From Sphingomonas sp. EC-HK361 (GTDB lineage Bacteria > Pseudomonadota > Alphaproteobacteria > Sphingomonadales > Sphingomonadaceae), in the NCBI RefSeq assembly GCF_902498785.1, contig NZ_LR701493.1:419459-483458 (forward strand): a DNA stretch of 64,000 bases, read 5' to 3'. Under the pieces are notes generated by a model that saw only the letters and a list, made by a program, of their open reading frames with translations, was not told the origin of the DNA and ran no database searches. The stretch's first letter is position 1. The number at the start of each line of letters is the position of its first letter. Made by a program: the position numbers and the translations under genes. Of the stretch, positions 1 through 9,452 are shown in pieces.

Positions 1-192
1 AAGCCAGTGCGGGCAAAGATCAGGCAAGAGCGCAACGCCGATATCACGGCATTGGAGACGCAACTAGCGGATTTGCTTGGGCTTTCGGTATCGATCGCTC
101 ATGCCGAGTCTGGAGGCACGCTGACGCTCAGCTATTCGACGCTCGATCAGCTCGACATGATCTGCCAGCGGCTCACTGGCGAGGCGATCTGA
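1..192 (+). CDS. parB: ParB chromosome-partitioning protein, C-terminal end (partial)
   Basis: The frame is open from the first base and closes with TGA at 190-192, so only the last 63 residues of a longer protein are present. The end resembles the ParB C-terminal dimerisation domain: a helix with alternating acidic and hydrophobic residues (ALETQLADLLGL), a beta strand rich in Ser/Thr (GGTLTLSYSTLDQLD) and a short closing helix. ParB binds parS sites near the origin and works with ParA in chromosome segregation. The GTG at position 7 is internal and not a true start. The N-terminal CTPase and helix-turn-helix regions lie outside the window. Confidence 0.85.
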   Translation, partial: KPVRAKIRQERNADITALETQLADLLGLSVSIAHAESGGTLTLSYSTLDQLDMICQRLTGEAI

Positions 193-209
193 TCTCGTTC
201 GTGCACGAC

Positions 210-740
210 CTACTCGGCGTCCGGCCCTAGCCCCGGATCGAGGTCGCGCGGGCGGACAAAGCGGCTGAGCGCGCATAGTCCGGCAGTCCAGTCGCTCCAG
301 GAATCAGGTCCGCGCAGCTGCGCAAAGCTCGCCGTCGGAAATTTATGCTCGACTGCTTCTCGCATTTCGCCCGTGTTGGCGAGCAGCAGCGCGATATCTT
401 CAAGGCCTGGATTGTGGGCTATTATCAATGCATTAGCTACTTTTTCTGGCATCGTGTGGACGATGTCGAGCAGCGTTGCCGAAGACGCGAGGTAGATCCG
501 GCGGTCCCATATCGGCGTCACCGCCCGGCCATAGCCAGCGCTGAAAGCTTCGACCGTCTCGACCACGCGGATCGCCGGCGACGCAATGACGTGGTCGAAA
601 ACCAGGTCGAGCTCGCGGGCGTGCGCGCCCATCATCGCCGCGGCGCGCTTGCCCTTGGCGTTCAGGTCGCGGTCGAAATCGCGCGCGATGTGCGGATCAT
701 GGCCCGACTTGGCGTGGCGCAGCAGCGTCAGCGTCTTCAC
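210..740 (-). CDS. SixA-like histidine phosphatase (phosphoglycerate mutase fold)
   Basis: A 176-residue protein with the histidine phosphatase signature LLRHAKSG near the N-terminus (catalytic His9) and the second conserved His in IIAHNPGLED. The length and RHAKS variant match the small SixA subgroup, which removes phosphate from phosphohistidine in proteins such as HPt domains; the substrate here is unknown. It starts 15 bp after the stop of the helicase gene on the same strand, so the two are probably cotranscribed. No signal peptide or membrane segment is visible, so it should be cytosolic. Family assignment is firm; the SixA role is inferred from similarity. Confidence 0.85.
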   Translation of the reverse strand: MKTLTLLRHAKSGHDPHIARDFDRDLNAKGKRAAAMMGAHARELDLVFDHVIASPAIRVVETVEAFSAGYGRAVTPIWDRRIYLASSATLLDIVHTMPEKVANALIIAHNPGLEDIALLLANTGEMREAVEHKFPTASFAQLRGPDSWSDWTAGLCALSRFVRPRDLDPGLGPDAE

Positions 741-755
741 GGGCGGCGATCTCCG

Positions 756-3476
756 TCAGGCAGGTGAAGTCGCCTCATGCCGTATCGCGGGCGCCGAGGG
801 AAGTCGTGCCCGCACCCGCGCCACCGCTTCGTCAAGGGTCACACGCGCGATCGGCACGCCGGGCGGGAAGGCAGTGAGCAGCCGGGACGGCATCGCCGCC
901 GACAGCAGCACGAAGGCGCCGCGATCGTCGGCGCGGCGGATCAGCCGCCCGAACGCCTGCGCCAGCCGCGCCCGGACGATCCGGTCGTCATAGGCGCTGC
1001 CGCCGCCCGCCAGTCGACGCGCTGCGTGGAGCACCGTCGGCTTGGGCCACGGCACGCCTTCCATCACCACCAGCCGCAGCGAATGGCCAGGCACGTCGAC
1101 GCCGTCGCGCAACGCATCCGTTCCGAGCAGCGAGGCATGCGGATCGTCGCGGAAGATATCGACCAGCGTGCCGGTATCGACAGGATCGACGTGCTGCGCG
1201 TGGAGCGGCAAGCCTTCGCGCGCCAGCCGATCGGCGATACGGCCATGCACCCCGCGCAGCCGGCGGATCGCGGTGAACAGCCCCAGCGTCCCGCCCTCGG
1301 CCGCGACGATCAGCTGGGCATAGGCATTGGCGAGGGCGGAAACGTCCCCGCGCTTCACGTCGGTAACGATCAGCACCTCGGCCTGCGCGGCATAGTCGAA
1401 CGGACTCGGCGCTTCGAACCGCGCGGGCGATTTGAGCAGATGCGGCGCGCCGGTGCGCGCTTCCGCGACCGACCAGTCGCCACCGCCGGTCAGGGTTGCC
1501 GAGGTCACAAGCGCGCCATGCGCGGGCTTGAGGACGATTTCAGCGAAGGGCCGGGTGGGATCGAGCCAGTGACGGTGGAGACCGATGTCATACTCGCGGC
1601 CCTCGACCCGGTCGACCGCGAGCCAATCGACGAAATCGGGCGACGCGGGCCCGCCGATGCGCGTGAGCAGCGACAGCCACGCCGCAACCGTCTCCGCCCG
1701 CCAGCCGACCGACGCGATCGCACCCTCGATCCGCGCCCGCGCCGGCCCGTCCATCCAGTCGGGCGCCTCCGCCAGCACCGCCTCAAGCCGCCGTCCGAGC
1801 GTCACGAGCGGGCGAACCAGCGTATCGAGCGCGGCGGCGGCGGGGGCGGCGGCGTCGATCAGTTCCGGGCTCGGCTCTGCCAGCTCGGTTTCCAGCCCAT
1901 AACCCGCATCGCCGGGCTGCTCGGCGCGCGCATAGGTGAGCCCGCGAACCGCCGCGAGGAGCCCCTCGATCGGCCCGAACGGCTCGCCTTCCGCCAGACG
2001 CTGCAGCCAGCCATCGGACGCAAGCGCGCGCGCCGCGTCCACCGCATCGGTGATCGCGGTGCCGCCGAGCGCATCGTAGCTCGCCACATCGGACAGTCTT
2101 GCCTGCAGCCCTCGCCGCCGCCCGCGCCCGCCCGACTCCGGGCCGAGGATCCAGCGGCGCAGTTCGATCGTCTCCTGCCCGGTCAGCGCGGTGGAGAACA
2201 TGGAATCCGCCGCATCGAACAGGTGATGCCCCTCGTCGAAGACATAGCGGGTGGGGCGCGTCGTCATCTCGCGCCCACGCGCTGCGTTGACCATCACCAG
2301 CGCGTGGTTGGCGATGACGATATCCGCGTCGGCAGAGGCGCGCGCGGCGCGCTCGATGAAGCATTTCCGGTAATGCGGGCAGCCGGCATAGACGCACTCG
2401 CCGCGCCGGTCGGTCAGCGCAGCGGGGCCGTTGCGACGGAACAGCGCGGTCAGCCAACCCGGCAGGTCCCCGCCGACCATATCGCCGTCCGCGGTATAGG
2501 CCGCCCAGCGCGCGACCAGATGCGCCAAGATCGCCGCGCGCCCCTGGAACCCGCCTTGCAGCGCGTCCTCCAGGTTGAGCAGGCACACATAATTCTCGCG
2601 GCCCTTGCGAGTCACGACGCGGGTCTTGCGTATCGCTGCGTCGGGATAGAGCCGCTGTGTCTCGTGCGCGAGCTGGCGTTGCAGCGCCTTGGTATAGGTC
2701 GATACCCAGACCGCGCCGCACGCCTGATCCGCCCAGATCGAGGCGGGCGCGAGATAGCCAAGCGTCTTGCCGATCCCGGTGCCCGCCTCCGCCAGCACCA
2801 TATTCGGGGCGTCGCGCGTCGTGCGCGGCGCGAATGCCTGCGTGGCAGCGGTCGCATAGGCGCGCTGGCCGGGGCGCTCCTCCGCGCCGTCTCCGGTCAG
2901 CGCGGCGAGGCGATCCAGCACCGCTTGCGGGTCCGGCGTGACGGTATGCGGGGCGGGGCGGGGCGCGTGCTCCTCCCATTCGGGGAGCTTCGAGAACAGC
3001 CAGCGCTCATTGGTGTCGGGCTTTGCGATCCTGGCGCCGACGACGGGCGCCCAGGGCCAGCGCAGGCGGGTGAGAGACTGCGCGGCGGTCCACACCCCTT
3101 CGCGCTCGGGCCAGTCGCCATCGGTGACCGCGAGCATCGCCGCCGCTGCCGCGCGAAGAAATGGCGCGACGTCGGCATCGTTCGCGGGCATCGCGATCCC
3201 AGCGGCACGCGCCAGCCCGCGCGGGGTCGGCACCATGAAGCGCGCCGGATGCAGGAAGGCGAAGAGTTCGAGCAGATCGAGCCCCGACAACTCGCCATGG
3301 CCGAGCCGCTGCGCGATCAGCGGCGCGTTCAGCAACAGCAGCGGCGTATCCGCAGCCACCCGGATCGCCTCCCCACGCCCCACCGCGCGGCATTCGTCAG
3401 CGGTGGCGATCCAGATGCCGGCATGGCTGGCATGGAGCGCGGGGTAGGGCAGCGGATCGGGCTGGAGGGGCGTCAC
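756..3476 (-). CDS. DinG/XPD-family ATP-dependent DNA helicase
   Basis: A 906-residue superfamily 2 helicase. The Walker A motif reads AEAGTGIGKT and the Walker B/DEAH-type box reads VFDEGHH. Between them lie cysteines in the arrangement expected for an Fe-S cluster (one in YVCLLNLED, then three in ECVYAGCPHYRKC). Helicase motifs near the C-terminus include TDALRDGVDVPG and AQAFGRLIRRADD. DinG-type enzymes unwind 5'-3' and resolve R-loops and other structures during repair. The N-terminal 200 residues before Walker A resemble the extra region common in alphaproteobacterial DinG-like proteins. First gene of a likely two-gene operon with the SixA-like phosphatase. Confidence 0.9.
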   Translation of the reverse strand: MTPLQPDPLPYPALHASHAGIWIATADECRAVGRGEAIRVAADTPLLLLNAPLIAQRLGHGELSGLDLLELFAFLHPARFMVPTPRGLARAAGIAMPANDADVAPFLRAAAAAMLAVTDGDWPEREGVWTAAQSLTRLRWPWAPVVGARIAKPDTNERWLFSKLPEWEEHAPRPAPHTVTPDPQAVLDRLAALTGDGAEERPGQRAYATAATQAFAPRTTRDAPNMVLAEAGTGIGKTLGYLAPASIWADQACGAVWVSTYTKALQRQLAHETQRLYPDAAIRKTRVVTRKGRENYVCLLNLEDALQGGFQGRAAILAHLVARWAAYTADGDMVGGDLPGWLTALFRRNGPAALTDRRGECVYAGCPHYRKCFIERAARASADADIVIANHALVMVNAARGREMTTRPTRYVFDEGHHLFDAADSMFSTALTGQETIELRRWILGPESGGRGRRRGLQARLSDVASYDALGGTAITDAVDAARALASDGWLQRLAEGEPFGPIEGLLAAVRGLTYARAEQPGDAGYGLETELAEPSPELIDAAAPAAAALDTLVRPLVTLGRRLEAVLAEAPDWMDGPARARIEGAIASVGWRAETVAAWLSLLTRIGGPASPDFVDWLAVDRVEGREYDIGLHRHWLDPTRPFAEIVLKPAHGALVTSATLTGGGDWSVAEARTGAPHLLKSPARFEAPSPFDYAAQAEVLIVTDVKRGDVSALANAYAQLIVAAEGGTLGLFTAIRRLRGVHGRIADRLAREGLPLHAQHVDPVDTGTLVDIFRDDPHASLLGTDALRDGVDVPGHSLRLVVMEGVPWPKPTVLHAARRLAGGGSAYDDRIVRARLAQAFGRLIRRADDRGAFVLLSAAMPSRLLTAFPPGVPIARVTLDEAVARVRARLPSAPAIRHEATSPA

Positions 3477-3699
3477 GCGGCGTCTTTAGCCTGTCTGGAA
3501 CGAAAGAGAAACGCTGGCTTGAAAAAGAGCCGGCTGGAATCACTACCTCCGCTCGTTTCGGATCAACTCAGGTTGCAAACGCTTTAGCCTGTCGACACGG
3601 CGTATCGAGGTCGCTGCCACATGGCGGGTTTCTCGATACCGTCTCTCGACATGCCCGTCCCCTACGCGAGACGAACGGTGGGGTTGAATGCAGACCGCC

Positions 3700-4710
3700 C
3701 TAGCGTCTCAGCGGCTCGGCGAGCGTCGCCTTTAGCGCCGCGATCAATTCGGGCGACCGCTCGCCCAGCACGCCCCGCGCCTCGGGCGCGACATGCGCCA
3801 TCGGGTCGCCGTCCGCGCGGAAGATGTAATGATCGAAGAAGACCTTCCACGCCGCCAGCTCGCGCGCCGGCAGTTCGTGCATCGTCATCGCGGCGTGGAG
3901 CAGCGCGTGCATCGGCGTGGTCATCCGCGCCGGCCCGTCGCGCCACCAGAAATTCACCATCGCACCGACCGGATCGGGGCTGGTGACGCCATGCCACCAC
4001 AGGCTCGGCATGTAGAGCGCGTCGCCCGGTTCCAGCTCGGCGATCTCGGCGGCGTCCCAAGCCTCGGCAAAGCGCGGGAAGCGTTCGAGATCGGGGTGAT
4101 CGATATCGACCATGCTCGAGGGCTGACCGGCGAGCGTCCGGTCGATCGGCCCGACATAGAGGTTCGCGACCTGATCGGTCGGAAACAGCGTGAAACGCCG
4201 CCGTCCCGCGACGACGCAGGCGAGATTCTGCGGCAGGTCCCAATGCGCGGCCGTCGTCGTCCGGTTGCCCAGCCAGAGCGAGACGAGCATGTGGCGATCG
4301 TCGGCGAGCAGCGGCATCGGATTCTCGGCGAGAAAACCGGGCAGATGGCGACCCACGGGCAGTGCACCGGCATAGACCGCCCAGGGCGCTGCACTTTCGC
4401 GTTGCGCGAGGATCAGATCGAGCAGCTGGTCGATCGTCGCGAGCTTGCGTTCGTGATTGAACCCTGCGTGATCGGGCGCAAAGTCGAAGCGACCGCCAAT
4501 CTCCGGCGGCCCGAACCATGCCTCCGCCGCGTCTTCCGAGGCGCGCTGGCGCAACCAGGCGGCGAGCTCGTCGGCGCCTTCCCGCGCCGCGAGCACGATC
4601 GGCCAGTCGCGCACCAGCCCGCGCAAGACCGCGGGCCGGCCGGCCGGCACGATCTCGGTTTCGAACCGCGCCCGGTCGACGCCGTGATAGTCGGGGGCTG
4701 GGCGAGCCAT
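3700..4710 (-). CDS. JmjC-like cupin (cupin_8 family) protein
   Basis: A 336-residue protein with the iron-binding triad of the cupin_8/FIH-type 2-oxoglutarate oxygenase family: His156 and Asp158 in AAHWDLPQN and a distal His240 in SLWWHGVTS, with the GRRRFTLFP strand between. Such proteins hydroxylate protein or small-molecule substrates; the substrate is not evident here. No signal peptide is seen. In sphingomonads similar cupins often sit near TonB receptors, but this one stands alone between the helicase and a glycine-zipper gene. About 220 bp without a recognisable gene separate its stop from the helicase start. Confidence 0.8.
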   Translation of the reverse strand: MARPAPDYHGVDRARFETEIVPAGRPAVLRGLVRDWPIVLAAREGADELAAWLRQRASEDAAEAWFGPPEIGGRFDFAPDHAGFNHERKLATIDQLLDLILAQRESAAPWAVYAGALPVGRHLPGFLAENPMPLLADDRHMLVSLWLGNRTTTAAHWDLPQNLACVVAGRRRFTLFPTDQVANLYVGPIDRTLAGQPSSMVDIDHPDLERFPRFAEAWDAAEIAELEPGDALYMPSLWWHGVTSPDPVGAMVNFWWRDGPARMTTPMHALLHAAMTMHELPARELAAWKVFFDHYIFRADGDPMAHVAPEARGVLGERSPELIAALKATLAEPLRR

Positions 4711-4794
4711 CGCGGCTGACTAGCAGACCGCGCGGTTGCAACCAACGCCGGCGATGAACGTTGCGCTCGTGTATCAATTCAGTGGAGGCGAGTG

Positions 4795-5097
4795 ATGCGT
4801 AATTTTGTCATGGCGATGAGTGCCCTGTCGCTGGCGATTCCGGCGACGATGGCGCTGCCGACGAGCAAGGCGGAGGCGCGGCGTCATTACACCCGTGGAC
4901 ACTATACCCACTATCGCGGCCGCTGCCGTCACTCGAGCGGCACGACCGGCCTCGTCGCGGGCGGTGTCGGGGGTGCGCTGGTCGGCAACTCGCTGCTCGG
5001 CCACGGCGCGCTCGGCACGATCGCCGGCGGCGTCGGCGGCGCCTTTGCGGGCCGCGCGATCGACCGGACGATCACCGCGGACAAGCGCTGCCGCTGA
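4795..5097 (+). CDS. Secreted glycine-zipper protein (17 kDa surface-antigen-like)
   Basis: A 100-residue protein. Residues 1 to about 26 form a signal peptide ending near KAEA. A His/Arg/Tyr-rich linker follows, then a glycine zipper at about 52-87 with repeated GGVGG and AGG motifs that would form a paired membrane hairpin. This matches the glycine-zipper 2TM family of small envelope proteins. The ATG at 4795 is preceded six bases upstream by GGAGG, which favours it over the GTG at 4792. Its cellular role is not known; it is probably periplasmic or membrane-associated. Confidence 0.8.
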   Translation: MRNFVMAMSALSLAIPATMALPTSKAEARRHYTRGHYTHYRGRCRHSSGTTGLVAGGVGGALVGNSLLGHGALGTIAGGVGGAFAGRAIDRTITADKRCR

Positions 5098-5106
5098 CGC
5101 TCGCCA

Positions 5107-5151
5107 GACCGGGGTGACGGATGCGCGCGCACGCGCTACGTCGCCCCGGTC
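5107..5151 (+). promoter_or_regulatory. Strong hairpin ending one base before the lysK start codon
   Basis: GACCGGGGTGACG at 5107-5119 pairs with CGTCGCCCCGGTC at 5139-5151: 13 base pairs with one G-U wobble. A second short GCGCG/CGCGC stem lies inside the loop. The hairpin begins 10 bp after the stop of the upstream gene and ends directly before ATG 5152. No run of U follows. It could terminate the upstream transcript, control lysK translation, or both. The pairing is seen directly; the function is inferred. Confidence 0.55.
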
Positions 5152-6729
5152 ATGACCGATCCCGACCTGCGCAGCGCTGCCCTCGACTCCAAGGCCTGGC
5201 CGTATGAGGAGGCGCGCAAGCTGCTGAAGCGTTGGCCGGATGGCAAGCCCGGCGGTGATCCTGTTCTCTTCGAAACCGGCTACGGACCTTCGGGGCTGCC
5301 CCATATCGGCACCTTCAACGAAGTGCTGCGCACGACGATGGTGCGCAACGCCTTCCACGCGCTCAGCGACCAGCCGACGCGGTTGATCGCGTTCTCGGAC
5401 GACATGGACGGGCTGCGCAAGGTGCCGGACAATGTGCCGAACGGCGACATGCTGCGCGAATATCTCGGCAAGCCGCTGACCCGGATTCCCGACCCCTTCG
5501 GCACGCACGAGAGCTTTGCGGCGCACAACAATGCGCGACTGCGTGCGTTCCTCGATCAATATGGCTTCGACTACGAGTTCGCCTCGTCGACGGACTATTA
5601 TGAGAGCGGCCGGTTCGACGACGCGTTGAAGGGCGTGCTCGCGCACTGGCAGGGCATCATGGACGTGATGCTGCCGACGCTCCGGGCAGAGCGGCGCGCG
5701 ACCTATTCGCCAGTTTTGCCGATCAGTCCCAAAACCGGCATTGTGCTTCAGGTTCCGGTCGAGGTCATCGACGCCGACTCGGGGACGATTGCCTTCATCG
5801 ATGAGAACGGCGAGCGGATCGTCCAGTCTGCACTCGGCGGGCAGGCGAAGCTCCAGTGGAAGGTGGACTGGGCGATGCGTTGGGTCGCGCTTGGCGTCGA
5901 TTACGAGATGGCGGGCAAGGACCTCATCGATTCGGTCACGCAAAGCTCGAAGATCGCGCGCGCGCTCGGCGGGCGCCCGCCCGAGGGTTTCAACTACGAG
6001 ATGTTCCTCGACGAAAAGGGGGAGAAGATCTCGAAGTCGAAGGGCAACGGCCTGACGATCGAGCAGTGGCTGACCTATGGCCCCGACGAGAGCCTGGCCT
6101 TCTATATCTACCGCGAACCCAAGAAGGCGAAGCAGCTGCATCTGGGGCTGATCCCGCGCGCGGTCGATGAGTATTGGCAGTTTCGGGGCAATTACGCCGG
6201 GCAGCCGCTCAAGGAGCAGCTCGGCAATCCCGTCCATCACATTCACGATGGGAAGCTTCCTGACGGCGAGCTGCCGGTGACGTTCGGGCTACTGCTGAAC
6301 CTTGTCGGCGTGATGGGCGAGGCGACGAAGGACCAGGTCTGGGGCTATCTCGCCAACTACGTCCCCGACGCGACGCCGGACCGTTATCCCGAGCTGGATC
6401 GGCTGATCGACCACGCGCTCGCCTACGCGCGTGATTTCGTCGCGCCGACGCTTCATCGCCGCGTGCCGGAAGGACTCGAGGTGGCAGCGCTTCGGCGGCT
6501 TGACGACGATCTGGCGGCGCTCCCCGACGATGCGTCGGCCGAGGATATCCAGAACATCGTCTATGAGATCGGCAAGACCGCAGGGTTCGAAAGCCTGCGC
6601 GACTGGTTCAGGGCGCTCTACGAAACGCTGCTCGGCTCCGCGCAGGGGCCGCGCATGGGCAGCTTCATCAGGCTTTACGGAATCGACAACAGCCGTCGTC
6701 TTATTGCAGAGGCGCTGACGAAGGCGTGA
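5152..6729 (+). CDS. lysK: Lysine--tRNA ligase, class I
   Basis: A 525-residue class I aminoacyl-tRNA synthetase. The HIGH-type signature is PHIGT at 50-54 and the KMSKS-type signature is KISKS at 292-296, both diagnostic of a class I Rossmann synthetase. Overall similarity is to archaeal/alphaproteobacterial LysRS-I, which replaces the class II enzyme in many alphaproteobacteria. It charges tRNA-Lys with lysine in the cytosol. The ATG at 5152 has no visible Shine-Dalgarno sequence and abuts a 13-bp hairpin; the N-terminal residues fit the family, so the start seems right. Its 3' end overlaps the convergent DUF389 gene by 29 bp. Confidence 0.93.
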   Translation: MTDPDLRSAALDSKAWPYEEARKLLKRWPDGKPGGDPVLFETGYGPSGLPHIGTFNEVLRTTMVRNAFHALSDQPTRLIAFSDDMDGLRKVPDNVPNGDMLREYLGKPLTRIPDPFGTHESFAAHNNARLRAFLDQYGFDYEFASSTDYYESGRFDDALKGVLAHWQGIMDVMLPTLRAERRATYSPVLPISPKTGIVLQVPVEVIDADSGTIAFIDENGERIVQSALGGQAKLQWKVDWAMRWVALGVDYEMAGKDLIDSVTQSSKIARALGGRPPEGFNYEMFLDEKGEKISKSKGNGLTIEQWLTYGPDESLAFYIYREPKKAKQLHLGLIPRAVDEYWQFRGNYAGQPLKEQLGNPVHHIHDGKLPDGELPVTFGLLLNLVGVMGEATKDQVWGYLANYVPDATPDRYPELDRLIDHALAYARDFVAPTLHRRVPEGLEVAALRRLDDDLAALPDDASAEDIQNIVYEIGKTAGFESLRDWFRALYETLLGSAQGPRMGSFIRLYGIDNSRRLIAEALTKA

Positions 6730-8203
6730 GACCGGCAGGCGGGGCAACCGTCCATTCCAGCGTGACGGCCGATCCGCCGCCGCTGCGCGATGCGGCGATG
6801 CCAGCGTTGGTCAGCTCATCAACGACCGTGTTCGCGCGCGCCGCCGGGCCCGAAACCGCGATGCCGAGACCCAGCCGTCTGGCGCCCCAGATCGCTGCGG
6901 CAATCGTCTGTGCATCGGGACTCTCGCCATCGAAGGGAACCGCGCCGGGCGGGACGGCAGGCGGCACGAGATAGACCTCCCACCCCGGCGTGTTCGCCGC
7001 CGCGCGCTGCTCCAGCGCACGATAGGTCGCAAGGCTTGCGCCGGGCAGCGCCGCCGCTGCCACCCGCGCGCGGCGATGCTCGCGGTCGATCGTGATGGCA
7101 TCGGGGGAGACTCCGGCCACCAGCGCCAGCCGATCGGCCAGCGCGTCCGCCGCTGCATCGGCGGGCGACGCGGTCCCCCGCGCCTGCGCAGCCTGAAGCG
7201 CCGCATTCTCCGCCGCGCCGCTGCCGGTGCCGACCCGGTATTGTTCGATCTGTACTCTCGCGGGGCGACCGGCATCCTTCAGAAAGGCCGCTGCCGCGAT
7301 ACGTTCGGCATCGGCGCGGTAGCGCGGGGTGAGGACGGTGGCGACAATCCTGATCGGAACGGCATTGAAATCGATGTCGATCTGACTGATCCGTGCCTTG
7401 CCGTCGAAGACGTCGGCGACGGCGGAACGCGCCTGCCGCCCCGCCAGGCCCTCCCAGGCGATCTTGCGAAGCGCGACCCCCAGCGGGACGGCGAGCGCCG
7501 CAAACGTTGCGATGACGACGATCAGCTGCACCGCGGTCTGGTTCGGCGACAGCGACTGGCCGAAGCCATACAGCCGCGCCATCACCGCTGCCGCCAGCGC
7601 GATCGTGACGAAGTTGGTGACGAACAGCAGCAGCGCGCCGAAGAACACGGTGCCGTTCCACGTCGCGAGCCCGAAGCCGACGGTTGCCAGCGGCGGCATC
7701 AGCGCGGTGGCGATAGCGACGCCGACGATGGTGCCGGCGCGGCCGCGAATCGTCGCATAGCTGCCGGCGAGCGCCGAGAAGAGCGCGACCGCAAGGTCGA
7801 ACAAATTGGGCCGCGTCCGTGCCGCGAGCTCGCTCGTCACGTTCTGCAATGGCGAAACCAGGACGATCGCGGCGCAGAACAGCACCGCGATCAGCGACCC
7901 GGCGACCAAAGCCGCAAGCGCGCGCCGGATCTGGCGCGAATCGACGGTGGCAACCGCGAACCCCAGCCCGATGATCGGCCCCATGAGCGGCGAGATCAGC
8001 ATGGCGCCGATGACGACTGCCGGCGAGGACAGCAGCAGGCCGAGGATCGCGATCCCCGCCGACATCGCGATCATGAACAGATAGCGCCCACTCCAGCCGG
8101 CATCATCATGGACGGTATCGATGACCGCGACATGATCGACACTGCCGATGACATGCGCCTGCCACCAGCGTTGGAGGACACGGTGCTGGGGGACTTCGCT
8201 CAT
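6701..8203 (-). CDS. DUF389 (TIGR00341 family) membrane protein
   Basis: A 500-residue protein. The N-terminal half has several hydrophobic helices beginning around residue 40 ([13 protein letters not shown]) and the family signature [16 protein letters not shown], followed by further helices to about residue 240. The C-terminal 250 residues are hydrophilic, Ala/Arg-rich and probably soluble. DUF389 proteins are widespread inner-membrane proteins of unknown function. The last 29 bp overlap the convergent lysK gene, an unusually long 3' overlap. It is divergent from nhaA, with 52 bp between the two starts. Confidence 0.85.
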   Translation of the reverse strand: MSEVPQHRVLQRWWQAHVIGSVDHVAVIDTVHDDAGWSGRYLFMIAMSAGIAILGLLLSSPAVVIGAMLISPLMGPIIGLGFAVATVDSRQIRRALAALVAGSLIAVLFCAAIVLVSPLQNVTSELAARTRPNLFDLAVALFSALAGSYATIRGRAGTIVGVAIATALMPPLATVGFGLATWNGTVFFGALLLFVTNFVTIALAAAVMARLYGFGQSLSPNQTAVQLIVVIATFAALAVPLGVALRKIAWEGLAGRQARSAVADVFDGKARISQIDIDFNAVPIRIVATVLTPRYRADAERIAAAAFLKDAGRPARVQIEQYRVGTGSGAAENAALQAAQARGTASPADAAADALADRLALVAGVSPDAITIDREHRRARVAAAALPGASLATYRALEQRAAANTPGWEVYLVPPAVPPGAVPFDGESPDAQTIAAAIWGARRLGLGIAVSGPAARANTVVDELTNAGIAASRSGGGSAVTLEWTVAPPAGLTPSSAPLQ

Positions 8204-8255
8204 GTCGCCGGGTTACGGGCTTTGACCGTCGCGATCCACCCTGTAACCCGATGGG

Positions 8256-9452
8256 ATGAGCGAGACGCCGACCCTGCTGAAACCGATCTCGGCGCTACGC
8301 CATTTCCTTCATTCGTCCGCCTCGGGCGGCATCCTGCTGATGGCCGCCGCGGCGTTGGCGTTGTTCGCGGCGAATTCCGACGTGTCGCAGGCCTATCAGC
8401 ACCTGCTGCACCTTGAGACTGGGCCGATCCTCGCCCCCGCGATCGGCGCGATGACCGTCGAGCTGTGGATCAACGACGGGCTGATGGCGCTGTTCTTCCT
8501 GCTCGTCGGGCTGGAGATCAAGCGCGAGCTGATCGATGGCGAACTGGCCGATCCCGCGGACCGACGCTTGCCGATTGTGGTCGCGCTGGCGGGAATGATC
8601 GTGCCGGCGATCGTCTATCTCGCGGTGGTCGGGGGGGACCGTGCGCTGGTGCGCGGCTGGGCGATCCCGGCGGCGACCGACATCGCCTTCGCGATCGGGG
8701 TCATGGCGCTGCTCGGCAAGCGGGTGCCGCCGCAACTGAAGCTGTTTTTGGCGACGGTCGCGATCGTCGATGACATGGGCGCGGTCGCGATCATCGCGCT
8801 CGTCTACAGCCACGGGCTCGATATCGGCGCGCTGGCGGCGGCGGCGGGAACGCTCGCGATCATGGCCGCGCTCAACCGGCGCAAGGTCAAGGCGCTGACG
8901 CCGTATCTGCTGCTGTCCTTGCTGCTGTGGTTTCTCGTTCTGCGATCGGGGGTGCACGCGACCATCGCGGGGGTGCTGGCGGCGATCTTCATTCCCATCC
9001 ACAAGTCACCCGGCGTTCCCGACGACATCGAATCGCCGCTCCACCGGCTCGAACACGCGCTCAGCCCGTGGGTTTCGTTCGTCATCGTGCCCGTCTTCGG
9101 CTTCGCCAATGCAGGGGTCGCGCTTGGCGGCGCATCCCTCGGCGCGCCGGTGGTGATCGCGGTGGCGAGCGGGCTGTTCGTCGGCAAGCAGATCGGAATC
9201 CTCGCCGGCGTCTGGCTCGCCGAGCGAACCGGGTTCGCGCGCCGACCATATGGGGTGGGGTGGACCCAGCTTTACGGCGTCGCGCTGCTGGCGGGGATCG
9301 GCTTTACCATGAGCCTGTTCATCGGCGGCCTTGCCTTTCCCGGGAACGCGGCGCTGGTCGACGAGGTGAAGATCGGCGTTCTCGCCGGATCGGTGCTGTC
9401 CGCGCTCGGCGGCTTCCTCGTCCTGCGCTTTGCGGTTCCGGTGCGGCGATGA
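8256..9452 (+). CDS. nhaA: Na+/H+ antiporter NhaA
   Basis: A 398-residue polytopic inner-membrane protein with the NhaA signature VDDMGAVAIIA, in which Asp172 and Asp173 correspond to the ion-binding aspartate pair. Other family blocks are visible, including FFLLVGLEIKREL, PAATDIAFAIGV and the C-terminal AGIGFTMSLFIGGLAF. NhaA exchanges one Na+ for two H+ and supports pH and sodium homeostasis. The stop codon overlaps the start of the next gene (ATGA at 9449-9452), so the two are translationally coupled. Confidence 0.95.
   Translation: MSETPTLLKPISALRHFLHSSASGGILLMAAAALALFAANSDVSQAYQHLLHLETGPILAPAIGAMTVELWINDGLMALFFLLVGLEIKRELIDGELADPADRRLPIVVALAGMIVPAIVYLAVVGGDRALVRGWAIPAATDIAFAIGVMALLGKRVPPQLKLFLATVAIVDDMGAVAIIALVYSHGLDIGALAAAAGTLAIMAALNRRKVKALTPYLLLSLLLWFLVLRSGVHATIAGVLAAIFIPIHKSPGVPDDIESPLHRLEHALSPWVSFVIVPVFGFANAGVALGGASLGAPVVIAVASGLFVGKQIGILAGVWLAERTGFARRPYGVGWTQLYGVALLAGIGFTMSLFIGGLAFPGNAALVDEVKIGVLAGSVLSALGGFLVLRFAVPVRR

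Noticed and set aside
777-3587. 936-residue open frame on the plus strand
   Set aside because: It is antisense to the DinG-type helicase, is Arg-rich and shows no family motifs; long antisense frames are common in high-GC DNA.
4774-6246. 490-residue minus-strand open frame
   Set aside because: It is opposite lysK and has shadow-type composition rich in Arg, Ala and Val without motifs.
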